DNA of 64,000 nucleotides from NCBI GenBank assembly GCA_012295275.1, contig CM022671.1:33572683-33636682 (forward strand). Reading direction: 5' to 3'. Below the pieces are notes generated by a model. That model searched no databases and had not been told where the DNA came from. It worked only from the letters and a program-made list of their open reading frames with translations. A program made the translations under genes and the position numbers. Origin of the DNA: Chrysomallon squamiferum. Taxonomy: Eukaryota; Mollusca; Gastropoda; Neomphalida; Peltospiridae. The stretch's first letter is position 1; each line of letters starts with the position of its first letter. Of this stretch, positions 29,301 through 41,200 are shown one piece after another.

Positions 29301-30930
29301 CATGTAAAAAAAGTCTGTTCGTATGTGTATATATATAAGCATAATATTAATAAACATAAATGCTGTTAACCAGCCTGTCATCCCCCACCTACAAAAATGG
29401 GAGGCTGTATGTTTACATACACACGCACCCAGTATAATTGAAAAAACACCTCTCAAAACAATTCAGGTCCAGATCAAGGGGTAGCAAGTACACATCTCCT
29501 GCAGACCCACTACAAACATTCACAAGAACGTGTTTGTTCAGCAAGTCTTTGCAGTGATACCATTTACAGTCAGAGTATTTACACCGTTGTTGCAGACACA
29601 TCTCTGACTGAACTCTGACAACATGGCCACACACTATGTTCAACAAACAAAACATACTAGCATGAATTAAATCTTTTGTTTACAAAGGAAATGTGAGCAA
29701 CGTATTTCCTTATTGGTTAAAACAAGTTACTTGTCTAATTAGTTATTGTTAGGTGTAATTAGTACAAACACAAACAGGTATAGATACTTTATGCTTAAAA
29801 AAACCTCAAATTATTGTTGAACAGTAAAACAATTTATTCAGTTGATCAGTTTTCATTATCTGATGTGAAAACCTTGTGGAGTGATTATTTATTTAAATCT
29901 AAAAAAAAAAAAAAAGAAACAAATAAAAGATGATTTTTTTCTAGTTACATGTTATTCTATTTATATATATTCATCTTTCTTTATTTTATTTATTATTATT
30001 AATTATTTTTAATAACTGTATATTTATAAAAAAAAAAAATAAATAAATAAATAAATAAATAAAATTAAATAAATAATAATAAAAAAAAAATACAAGAAAG
30101 ATATTTTACTGTTTTTATAGCTAGAAACCAGTAAACCTTATCTGCTAATAATACTTATATACTCTTCTATAAGTAAACCATTTTCATGGCTTTTCTTTAT
30201 ATATATTAAAATTATGGTTAAGGTGAAAAAAAGTTGGATACATTTCTAAATAATAAAAAAATAAAACTATACAACTGAATATAATACAAAAGGACCACCA
30301 TAAAAAATTAGCTTAGATCCTGCAATAGAATAAAAGACTCAAGACTGAACTTAATAAAAGTCTGAATACAGACTGACATCATCTGTTCCTGGACTGGTGA
30401 CAGCACAATCCATATTCATTTAATGCAATCATGTAATTATTACTGTCATTTTATCAATGTTTTAGAATCTGTCCTGGAAGAACTTGCAGGTAGAGCATAT
30501 ATCTCTATAGTTGCCAATGTCACGAAGTTTCTCCCATTTCATCATTGAAAAACAAGATATAAATTTAGCTAAAGTTCTTGTAATATACCATCATGGAGAT
30601 GTATTTCCTAATAAAACTATAGAACATTGGTTTTCAACTTATTATTATATATTTTAAAATATTCATCTAGTCAAGCCAGTGTCAGTCATTAAGCTACTAT
30701 CACTAAAATTAGTATGTTCTCAGTTTGGACAGTCATAGATCATTAATGCTATAAATTTAAAGTATGTAACAGAGATATGTAAACATATTTAAAAATAAAA
30801 ATATTAAAGTTTGAGTAACATTACATGCTACAAGTTCTGAAGAAACCTAGTTGTTTACACAGAAAAGCCTATAAATACAATTTATTCTGAATAAACACTG
30901 TAACTTACAAACAATTCATTTTTTAACGTT
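28930..30930. other. Intergenic, no gene seen
   Basis: Contains a (CA)n run at 29245-29294 and A-rich low-complexity sequence near 29900-30090. A minus-strand frame at 29413-29655 encodes a Cys-rich peptide with no recognisable domain; it may be part of an old repeat and is not called as a gene. Confidence 0.45.
29245..29294. repeat. (CA)n microsatellite
   Basis: Pure CA run. Confidence 0.95.
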
Positions 30931-30933
30931 AAT

Positions 30934-31513
30934 AGTGGTACCTTGACTTACCAAAATCTGAGTTACATCCTGCATGTTCGCTCGTTTACAGCACTTGGTT
31001 ACCTTGCTGTGGAAGCATCTGTTGTGATGTGCTCACGTATTGTGCAGTATTTTTCAAAAATTTGTTTTTTCTGACCATGGAGCCTGAGAAAGTGATTTCA
31101 AAGGACAGTGCTGAGAAGAAGAAGTGGATGATGTCCATTGAAATAAAGCATAAAATCACTGAAAAACATGAGTGAGGTGTGCATGTAGTTGACTTGGCTA
31201 GGCAGTAGGAGCAAAGTACTTCTACGATATGCATGATACTGAAGCAGGAGTCAATAAAGGCTATAACTCCAGCCAAAGGTGTTAAAATAATTTGTCTGAT
31301 CTCCAAGATAAATACACTTTACAAAACCATTTTATTTCTTTACATTCTTTGTCATTTATAAATAAATCTTTCTTATTTAAAAATATGTTACAAAAAAACT
31401 GGGGTGGTTTTTTTTGGGGGGGTGGAATAGATTAATGGTATTTCAATTAATTTCAGTTGGGAAAAATGACTCAGCTAAGTAACAAATTAAACTCGCAAGT
31501 CAAAGTATCACTG
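30934..31513 (+). mobile_element. Degenerate Tigger/pogo-like DNA transposon relic
   Basis: From 31077 the plus strand reads a decayed transposase N-terminus: KKKWMMSIEIKHKI, TEKHE, stop, GVHVVDLARQ, stop, then STSTICMILKQ and ITPAKGVKII. This is the typical CENP-B/Tigger helix-turn-helix wording with two in-frame stops and no catalytic domain. The ends match as imperfect inverted repeats: GTGGTACCTTGACTTAC at the left and, as reverse complement, GTGATACTTTGACTTGC at the right, ending beside TA. The element is about 580 bases long, so it is a deleted non-autonomous copy. Confidence 0.65.
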
Positions 31514-33000
31514 TATTTATCTGGCCAAAACTTAAAATGAAATTTTATCCATATTCAAAAACAAGTTTATATGCACATATTACAAAAAAAAAAAAAAATA
31601 AAAATAAAAATACATTAAATATAAAAATGTTTCAGAAATAACTTCTTACAATAATTGGATTGAAAAAGACTAAACCCTAATACAAAAGTTTCTGTAGTGC
31701 TATTAACCATCACTAATCTGGAATCCACTCATGATGTAACATAAATAATTGGTAAGCACATTATGCAAATATGGCAGAAATCAAAACAATTTATAATTTA
31801 CAATGGATTCTGGTGTGCAAAATTAATTATTAGCATCAGTCCTTCATAATTAATTATTAGTAATTATTCACAATAATCAAATGTTAAAATCTGATCTAAA
31901 TTACAAAGGACCATTGACCGTTTTTTTTTCGGTGATTTGACATGGAATGACCCTAAGCTAAAAAAAAAATTAAGTATTAATAATAATAATAATAAATAAA
32001 AGATTCCATAATATAACATTCTTAATTTTTTTCAGATATTTAAAAAGTGAATAAATAATAATTTTACAAATGTCACTCAATCAATTCATTTTTATTTTAT
32101 CACTTTTTAAACTATTTTTTTCATTGATTACATTTCAAATCAATTATTAACTGAATTTAATGTATCAATAATCTTAAAATTTAAAAATATTTCTTTGATA
32201 CATTTTATAATTTTTTATAGTACTGAAATGTAAATAATACTGAATTATATAAAGTACTAATCTTTCACTCTGGATCTTTTTACTTTTTTTTTTTTTTTTT
32301 TTTTGGAAACAGTTATTTTACCTTGCTGAAAGGTGGTAAATTTACACTGCCTAACAGAAACATTAGTTATATTTTAATAACTGCATTTAGTAATATTGCT
32401 GATTTTTATCAAATTTCTTGTCCAGTTTAGACAGAGGAAAAGGTAGGCCTATACGATATCGCGGTACTTAACTATTTGGAAGAAATAAAGAAATATACAT
32501 ACATATATGAAGGTAAATATACCTTCGCAAATTTTGCTATATCTGCATCATGTCCATTCCACTGTTAACAATTAAACGCAGTTAAAACATTAAAACAGTT
32601 TGTGAAACTACACCATAGGATTTGCTTCCGTTTAATGGAGGTTACCACTATATCGCGGTTAATCGTAAACTTTACAATGCGGTGGAGCGTACGGGTCAGA
32701 CGTTTCACGTTTTGTACACACATTCGGATAATATCTAGTAAACAAACTTCAACACAAGATCGAAGAAAAGTCAGCTTAAAATGTTTGGTTTTTTAATTGT
32801 AGTAACATATTAACATTTTCCATATAAAATCAGCATTCAGGCTACTAGCAGGGATTTCCAAGGGATTTCAATTTGTTAGGGTTTAAAATGGATGTCACAA
32901 AGTGGTTCCCATTGCAGAAATCCCAGCACTGTACTAATTTTTCTCGATATAGAAATAGATACAAATGACATGTTATAGCACCTACCTCTAAATAAATTGC
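31514..33000. other. AT-rich stretch without gene
   Basis: No coding feature supported. Contains poly-T/poly-A tracts and short AAT runs. A somewhat GC-richer part lies near 32560-32760 but has no recognisable protein. Confidence 0.45.
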
Positions 33001-33009
33001 TAGAATTAA

Positions 33010-33288
33010 GGCATCTCATTGAGATTACTCTCTTGAAAAGAAAAACTACTTTAGAAAACATTGCAATCACTAATTAGGTACGTGAATTTTGCTTGCCAGG
33101 TGGTTAAACCAGGCCGGACTTTTATTAGAGGGATGATTGATGCAACAACAGGAGGTACTAAGCGACATCACAATATCCGGGTTACACAAAGTATGAAGGC
33201 AGACTTGAACATATGGTTAGATTTTCTAGACCACTACAGTGGGATTACAGTCATGCCACAACATGTTTGGTCAAGCGGTAAACATTAG
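33010..33288 (+). mobile_element. Fragment of DIRS-like retrotransposon RT/RNase H region
   Basis: From 33082 the plus strand encodes YVNFACQVVKPGRTFIRGMI, then ATTGGTKRHHNIRVTQ and ADLNIWLDFLDHYSG, ending in TAG. This wording (LNFACQVV.PGR.FLRR.ID..., HH.IRL, DL..WL.FL) is characteristic of the reverse transcriptase/RNase H linker of DIRS-type tyrosine-recombinase retrotransposons. Upstream words (TLLKRKTTLENI) continue the similarity in another frame, so frameshifts or stops are present. It is a short dead fragment. Confidence 0.5.
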
Positions 33289-33317
33289 TGGGGATTTTGT
33301 TTGAAATGTAGAACATA

Positions 33318-34102
33318 CGTGTAGCAAAATCCCAAGTCAGGACAAATTGCTCTGTCACCACTCTTCAAGACATAGTCATCGCCGTACTCTTCTTGCAAAT
33401 CGTAATTGTGTAGTTCTAGAGCCTTTCATGGAATATAACCATTTTTGTATAAATCCAGTAGTTTGTCCTTCACTTCCCTTGAGACATCTTTATACCGAAT
33501 CGTATCGGCGGTAATGATTGGATGATTGTGATTATGGTGTAGGATCACAACCAGCCGTATATCAGGTAGAAGTGTTCTGAAATATTTAAATTTTTAATTA
33601 TTAAAAACATTTATGATCCATTCATAGAACATAAGTTACAAAATACATCACTGGCATGATTAGATTTCACTGCTGTTCTATCCTATCACGGTGACCTTTG
33701 ATCTTTACATCTGTATGTACATCTTTTTAAAATTAAAAATCAACAGAAAAATCTTTAAACTGAATAGATGTATATCAAGCCAATGTGGTCATAAATCCCC
33801 TATTTTTAGCTGAACTAAAAATAGTTCAGTTCAACGAAAAATAAGGTGGTTATGACAAACCTTATCTTGCCATGTGATTGGTTTTTGAAAAATGTAAAGG
33901 TAGTTTACAATATCAAAATATCTATAATTTATCACTTTTTTTTGTCAACAAAACTGTTGTTTTTACCTTATGGTTCTTTTTTCATTTTCCTTTGGAATAG
34001 GATCTTTCAGTTTACAGATGAACATCTGCAGCTTGGCTTTGTGATTACGTTCCTTTGCACTTTCTGCACTTTGCCGTGTATTTTGATGACAACGTAAATC
34101 AA
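33318..34102 (-). pseudogene. Two spliced exons of an HNHP-type transposase-like or zinc-finger gene, with in-frame stop
   Basis: Exon about 34102-33970 (after TTTTACAG) encodes VDLRCHQNTRQSAESA and KAKLQMFICKLKD and ends AG/GTAAAA. Exon about 33577-33318 (after ATTTCAG) continues in phase with LLPDIRLVVILHHNHNHPII, KDVSREVKDKLLDLYKNG, ALELHNYDL, YGDDYVLKSGDRAICPD. The HNHP and CxHNT wording recurs in large invertebrate families linked to MULE/SWIM-type transposases; this assignment is from memory and moderate. A TGA lies in frame after NGYIP, in the second exon. No further exons were found, so it reads as a broken partial copy, although the splice junctions are well kept. Confidence 0.5.
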
Positions 34103-34303
34103 CCTGTAAAATAATACTACAGAAAGAAAAGTGTAACAAGCAATAAAAACAATCGGCCAATATTGGACAAATTATTTTGCCTCTTAATTTCTATCCACAT
34201 ACTTTTTAATCCAGTTTGAAAAAGTGTCATTTCTAGGACTGGGCTCCACTCAGTTCATGCTTAGAGCAATACAATTTACTTCATTCTTTTTTGTTGCTCT
34301 AGG

Positions 34304-34370
34304 GCAGTCATGGGCAAACGCGGCCCGCGCGGCTTTCTGAGTGGCCCGCCTAATTTCACAAGGAAAATAA
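34304..34370. mobile_element. hAT-like terminal sequence
   Basis: A locally GC-rich segment, GGCAGTCATGGGCAAACGCG followed by GCCCGCGCGGC and GAGTGGCCCGCC, resembles the terminal region of hAT/Charlie-type DNA transposons. The other end was not found, so only one terminus is called. Confidence 0.4.
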
Positions 34371-34665
34371 CGTTAATTCAAATTTTATACAATGAGTCTA
34401 TTTTCTTCCTGAAGTAACTGAAAATAAACTCTACGTAAAAACACAAAATCGCCTAAATTAATACCTGCGGCTCGCCTGGTCAGAAACAGGAATATAGCCC
34501 TTGAGACAACCAGACATCAGGCAAAAATCCTGAAAACTATCATTCCTGCATTAACTGTCGTTAACAGTGTCGTTTATTAAAGGTATGTCGTTACCAAGCA
34601 CGATATGAACTGTGCATTCTGCATACTTCATAAAAAACTAAAAGAAAAAGAAAATATAAAAAAGA

Positions 34666-34702
<37 letters not shown>

Positions 34703-35630
34703 TGTTTTCAAAGAAAATAAACTTTAATTACTTAGATGTAATATAAATTACAATATTTTAAGCTTAATGAACGTTAATAAACCTTAACTTTTGTACATTA
34801 TATTTTATATTCGACAAGTGAGCTGTTTCACAGCATACATGTAAATATCATGGATATTTATCTTTTGTTGAGGGAGTTAATGTAATCAGAATGTGATTAA
34901 TATTATAACACTGTCATAGGGGAAAACTGAGTATAAACAATAAACAGAATAAAACACCCATTAAACTTTAAACAACAAATGGGTAAATAAACACTGGTTA
35001 AAAATTGCCAGCATGACAATTAAACAGAAACAGACAATTTATAATCCGATCTACCAACACAATAAAAAATTGAATATGTAATAACCATAGCTGAAGTTTT
35101 ATAAAACTTACGTAACCGATTTAAAATAGTTTTAATAAAAGGTTGAGTAATGCAGATGTCAGACAGTCTACAGTAAAAATATTTCCAGTTTGTCCTTCTT
35201 ACTCTCGAGGTCCACCGACACCTTACTCCTTAGCTACATTCCACAGAAATAGCTCAAAAGCAAAATTAGAAAACAAATAGCAGAAAATACAAAGCTTTCT
35301 CTGTTATAATACCAATATTTAGACAGTGTTTATTCAAATTTGTTGTTGTCTTATAAGTTTTAACAAATAAATGATATACTTAATTTAATATGAATACAAT
35401 TTTCTGTAATAAAGGACAACGTAATCAGTTTGGTGTTCAGAGTCCAAAAATAGCAGTCAAATTTCGCACGAAACGAAGATCTCGTGAGTAGTAAACAGAA
35501 TAACGACACTGTGATTATCTTTATTACGACAGACTTCAAACGACGTAACGAGAAGTAAACGACACTTTCCGCTAACAGTCGTAATGTTGTCGTTCGAGCC
35601 ATTTTACGACGACTTCGGGAACATGGCCCC
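34371..35630. other. Intergenic, no gene seen
   Basis: AT-rich with an (AAT)n run near 34667-34700. A minus-strand frame at 35360-35602 begins with an ATG next to the broken end of CUB copy D, but has no recognisable content. Confidence 0.4.
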
Positions 35631-35720
35631 AGGTGTTGTTGGGTACGCAGTGTGCCAGCTGCTCGACTGAAATAATAACAATAACGGTGATGATGATGAT
35701 GTTAACAGTCAATAATAATA

Positions 35721-35731
35721 ATAACAGTAAC

Positions 35732-35790
<59 letters not shown>
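35721..35790. repeat. (AAT)n microsatellite in copy D
   Basis: Nearly pure AAT run in the remaining intron between the exon 4 and exon 5 remnants. Confidence 0.9.
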
Positions 35791-35793
<3 letters not shown>

Positions 35794-36104
35794 TAATATT
35801 AATAATAATGATAATTGTGATAATGATGATAAAACAACAACATCAGCAGTATTTGCGGAAATCTAATAAGCCTAAGTTTTTTTCTTTCAAGAATTGCTTA
35901 TCTACTGAATAAAATAAATAAATAAATGATTAAATAAATAAATAAAGTTCAAATTTACGATATATTATTAACATTAAAATACGCTCTTTATTATTTCGAT
36001 AAAAACGAACGTAATTTTTATGGCTTACGGTGACTGATATATTCAAAATATTTAGAAATTTTTGTTTGTACCTGTAGTATGAACCGTATGAACAATACGA
36101 GCAC

Positions 36105-36139
<35 letters not shown>

Positions 36140-36786
36140 TATGAATATGAACATAAATATAAAACAAAATCAATAAAACTAAAAAAAAAAAAAAAAAAAA
36201 AAAAAAACCCACTGCAATTAATAAACAAGTAGTAGTAATAGTAGGGTAGAAGCAGTAGTAGTTTCAGTAACAATAGCAGTAGTTTAGGCATTAGTAGTAG
36301 TTCTAGTGTAAGCAGCAGTAGGTGCTGTAGTAGTAGTTGTAACAACTGTTGTAGTGATAATAAACTTAAATATGTAATTCAGTATATTTACTTTTCAATA
36401 GTCCATCACCATTCGGCAGTAAACGTCCACACAGAGGCTTTGACAGTGCACTGATCTTGAGACCATCACAAGTACAGTCTGTTCCACCACATTCCTCTAT
36501 ATCAAATAAAGAGAATCGCACTTCTACGTACTGAACATCGTTAGGAACTCGGATCGATCCTGCGGTCACGTTGGAATTAAATGGATAACTGGATGGATAA
36601 TTCGGTGATGCAATTGATCCTGTATTTTGACTGGCTGGAGTGTAGGCTAGATGTAATACAATTATTAATCGCAAGACCATTCATTATGCCAATTAAAGTT
36701 TTTTTTTTACTTTCTAGTTTTCTTTTCTTTTTTATTTTTGCATATCCTGAAACATATCAACATTTGCATAAAAATGTCATACACAC

Positions 36787-36788
<2 letters not shown>

Positions 36789-36872
<84 letters not shown>

Positions 36873-36877
36873 AGAGA

Positions 36878-36912
<35 letters not shown>
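36789..36912. repeat. (AG)n followed by (CA)n
   Basis: Compound dinucleotide repeat in intron 2 of copy D. Confidence 0.95.
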
Positions 36913-37489
36913 ATTCCCACTTTCACAAAAGAAAAAAACTAATACTCTTTATATATTAAGAAAAACAAAGAAAAAATTAAAAATATATCGTTTCTTACAA
37001 GCAGACATTCCAACAGAGACAAAGGAAACATTAGCCTGAAATAAAAAACAAATTAAAATTAAAAAAAATGTCTCATTTTTCCTTTAATAAAAATTATATT
37101 AATTCTCTTTTTTATTTCAACACCTAGACTATTATAGGTAAAAACAGAACAAATCAGATTAAATTAAACAATATAAAATTCATTAATTCTCATTATTTTT
37201 TTCGCTCAGTATATATGCTGTCGATCAATATTCTGATACATCCGTCCACTTATCCATCCGTTTTTCCTTTTTTCATTTAACTGTCTGATTATTCATCCGA
37301 ATTTACATGCATATACCCATACAAATACATACAACCTTACATCCTGAAAACCCCCACTCTAAACTTGTTATAGTGATTTAATTTGTATAATAATTTCTTA
37401 TTTTATGAATTTAAGTACATTTAAGTAATTACCTGTGTCTGTTTGGTTATTATGGTCAGAAAAACTACACAAACGATGAGTCGGTTCAT

Positions 37490-37734
37490 CCTGAAAAGAA
37501 ACGACTTTGTATGTTGTCTTGTGTGTTGCCATATATATATACAAAACAGGAGCAAAGAATGTTACCGGAATTATCGTGTTACTAGGCTGTAACTATTCTG
37601 AAGTTCTTTACTCTCTATATCACTAAGAATATAACGCTTATCTAAAAGAAAGTTTTCATATTTACATTTGATGCCACAAAAAGAACTTTTGTCTCACGGT
37701 TTGTTGTACGTGTATGTAGGTGTGTGTATGTGTG

Positions 37735-37788
<54 letters not shown>

Positions 37789-38257
37789 AACATAACATTA
37801 AAATCAACTACTGTTATACGTTGTACCAAATTTCAAAACTAAAATTTCTATTTTCGGGCGGGGGAGAGGGTTATTGTCACTGGGTGTTTTTTTTCCCTCT
37901 TTTTTGGTGGTTCTTCTTCTTTTATTATTATTATTTTTTTTTTTTTTTTTAAGGAGATTGCACTTAATTTCTTCTTTTATTTGTTTTTTTTTTTACTAAT
38001 TAACTTATAATCCACTTATAAAATATTAGGGAATACAATTTTATACAATCTGATGCATCTGATTAATCATCTGTTTAGTAAGACACCTAATCAATATTGT
38101 TATTTAAAGCATCTTAATCGTTTTCACCTTTCTACATAATATATTTTTAGTCAAAAGAACGCAAATGATAGTGCGCTTTACAAGAATTTAGTAAATAAAA
38201 ACGGTTCGCTGTTATTTCCTGTAGAAATGTAACAAAGAATAAAAGCAATGGATGAAG
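37490..38257. other. Shared 5' flank of copy D and MED19 promoter region
   Basis: 37490-37710 matches the copy C flank (28741-28930); the TATA box has become TATATATAT at 37531-37540. A (TG)n run lies at 37733-37788. The rest, up to the MED19 start codon, must hold the MED19 promoter, but no clear motif is seen. Confidence 0.5.
37733..37788. repeat. (TG)n microsatellite
   Basis: Nearly pure TG run. Confidence 0.95.
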
Positions 38258-41200
38258 ATGGCTGATCCGCTGCGTCGTCCTGAACAAATATCGCCAAAGT
38301 CGAGTCCCAGAGACCGAGGCTCGCGTTCACCGGCGTATGTTCCGCGACAAGACTCAACAGGAACCCTGAAGACTACAATTAGCCTGGGGAAAGTGCCCTC
38401 CGTAATCCATACGGGTCCATTTTATCTCCTAAAAGATGTCCCCGGTAGGTTACTAGTATTACTATTAGTAATTTAGTACTAGTAGTAGTACAGTAATAAT
38501 ACAACTAACTATTAATATAGTAATACTAGTCACTGAATAACTCAGACTACTGTCCTCTACTACAACTATACATAAATGATGATAGCATTTACTGTTTTAA
38601 TTATTGTCATTTGTCACATTTTGATTTATTAATTGCTTTTTATTACATTTTATGTACATGATGATGATGATGCACATTTAACATTAATAATAAAATGTAA
38701 TTAGGAAATGTTTATGGTAATTGTTAAACATACTGTTACTTGTGTTAGTATTACGTTATTTCCCTAGATAAAACCTAAATAAAAAATAAAATTATGTTTT
38801 CTAATGTTTTATTTCAGAAAAGTCGGAAATCACAGGAAGTACAAACTTATTTCGGAGTCACGGACTGGAACATTCATACAGCAAGTTCTGTGGAAAAAAG
38901 GTTAAAGATGAACTTAGCTCATTCCTGCCTCACCTTCCAGGGAACATTGACGCCCCAGGAATTTCTGACAATAGGCAAGTTTATAATTTACTATTAAAAT
39001 ATTGATATAATATGTATATATATTTATTAACAAATCGAGGCAAACATTTTCTTTTTCTGGGGTCGTTTTAATACTAGATTTACTACAGACCATTTTTAAT
39101 AAACTGTTTGAAATTACACAGTGGAATATAAATTATTTTGTATTCTTTTATTAAGTAGATCTCATAATTAAAACATAGTTGTTCTAACACCCAGTAACAG
39201 GTCATGATAAAAGAAAGATATAATTAACAGCTTTAAAATGAAATTAACATGATTGGAATAACATAACCTGGATTTTCAATAAATATTATGTGTTAAAAAA
39301 AACATTTGTTGTAAATTTTATCATAATTAAGGTTGACAATATATTATCATAGATATTACAAATTTGTCACTTGTCTTTTTAACTTTTCAGTTTATTGCTT
39401 GCAATCTCTCATTGCAGCTCCTTGCGGTCACTCATTGAGAAGCCTCCCATCACCGGTAAAGAGCTGACGCCTCTCTCTGGCTCAGGACTCGCGGGCTTTC
39501 GACTTCACCCTGGCCCTGTAAGTCAGCTTTCCTAATTCACACACAATACTTCACCCTGTTAGTCAGCTTTCCTAATTCACACACAATACTTCACCCTGTT
39601 AGTCAGCTTTCCTAATTCACACACAATACTTCACCCTGTTAGTCAGCTTTCCCCTGTTCACCCTGTTAGTCAGCTTTCCTAATTCATACACAGTACTTCA
39701 TCCTGGCCCTGTAAGTCAGCTTTCCTAATTCTCACACAATACTTCACCCTGTAAGTCAGCTTTCCTAATTCTCACACAATACTTCATCCTGTAAGTCAGC
39801 TTTCCTAATTCACACACAATACTTCACCCTGTAAGTCAGCTTTCCTAATTCACACACAGTACTTCACCCTGTAAGTCAGCTTTCCTAATTCACACACAAT
39901 ACTTCACCCTGTTAGTCAGCTTTCCTAATTCACACACAATACTTCACCCTGTTAGTCAGCTTTCCTAATTCACACACAATACTTCACCCTGTTAGTCAGC
40001 TTTCCTAATTCACACACAATACTTCACCCTGTTAGTCAGCTTTCCTAATTCACACACAATACTTCACCCTGTTAGTCAGCTTTCCTAATTCATACACAGT
40101 ACTTCATCCTGGCCCTGTAAGTCAGCTTTCCTAATTCACACACAATACTTCACCCTGTAAGTCAGCTTTCCTAATTCTCACACAATACTTCATCCTGTAA
40201 GTCAGCTTTCCTAATTCTCACACAATACTTCATCCTGTAAGTCACCTTTCCTAATTCATACACAGTACTTCATCCTGGCCCTGTAAGTCAGCTTTCCTAA
40301 TTCACACACAATACTTCACCCTGTAAGTCAGCTTTCCTAATTTACACACAATACTTCACCCTGTTAGTCAGCTTTCCTAATTCACACACCATACTTCACC
40401 CTGTTAGTCAGCTTTCCTAATTCACACACAATACTTCATCCTGTTAGTCAGCTTTCCTAATTCATACACAGTACTTCATCCTGGCCCTGTAAGTCAGCTT
40501 TCCTAATTCAAACACTTTCACCCTGTCAATTCCTAATTCACACACAATACTTCATCCTGTTAGTCAGCTTTCCTAATTCATACACAGTACTTCATCCTGG
40601 CCCTGTAAGTCAGCTTTCCTAATTCACACACAATACTTCACCCTGTAAGTCAGATTTCCTAATTCACACACAATACTTCATCCTGTAAGTCAGCTTTTTC
40701 ACCCTGTAATTCAGCTTTTTCCTAATTTATACACAATACTTCACCCTGGTCCTGTAAGTCAGATTTCCTAATTCTCACACACTACTTCACCCTGTAAGTC
40801 AGCTTTCCTAATTCACACACAATACTTCATCCTGTAAGTCAGCTTTCCTAATTCACACACAATACTTCACCCTGTAAGTCAGCTTTCCTAATTTATACAC
40901 AATACTTCACCCTGGTCCTGTAAGTCAGCTTTCCTAATTCTCACACACTACTTCACCCTGTAAGTCAGCTTTCCTAATTCACACACAATACTTCACCCTG
41001 GCCCTGTAAGTCAGCTTTCCTAATTCTCACACAATACTTCACCCTGGCCCTGTATGTCAGCTTTCCTAATTCACACACAATACTTCACCCTGTAAGTCAG
41101 CTTTCCTAATTCACACACAATACTTCACCCTGGCCCTGTAAGTCAGCTTTCCTAATTCACACACAATACTTCATCCTGTAAGTCAGCTTTCCTAATTCAC

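Larger units (their letters stand above)
35631..37489 (-). pseudogene. Broken duplicate of CUB copy C (copy D)
   Basis: Exon 1 (37489-37433) encodes the same 19-residue signal peptide as copy C. Exon 2 (about 37035-36999) and the CUB exon (36650-36392) are open and keep GSIASPNYPSSYP, VPNDVQYVEV, FDIEECGGTDCTCDG and PLCGRLLPNGDG. Exon 4 survives only as its last ~37 bases (36072-36108, ending SYCSYGSYY); the rest is replaced by an (AAT)n and poly(A) stretch. Exon 5 (about 35668-35631) has lost about 22 bases including the GC-x2-C-x-C cysteines, and its GTTAGT donor is absent because similarity to copy C stops at the exon end. No exon 6 was found. The signal-CUB part could still be transcribed, but a full family product cannot be made. 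Confidence 0.78.

Noticed and set aside
29413-29655. Cys-rich minus-strand frame
   Set aside because: No signal peptide, no recognisable domain, no neighbouring exons; could be a repeat fragment.
30986-31306. Minus-strand frame of 106 codons
   Set aside because: It is antisense to the Tigger-like transposase relic, which has clear protein similarity on the plus strand.
35360-35602. Minus-strand frame beginning beside copy D
   Set aside because: Hydrophobic AT-rich translation without family features or splice partner.
36581-37039. Arg-Glu repeat protein
   Set aside because: Translation of an (AG)n microsatellite in intron 2 of copy D. The same holds for similar frames near 27300, 62300 and 63350.
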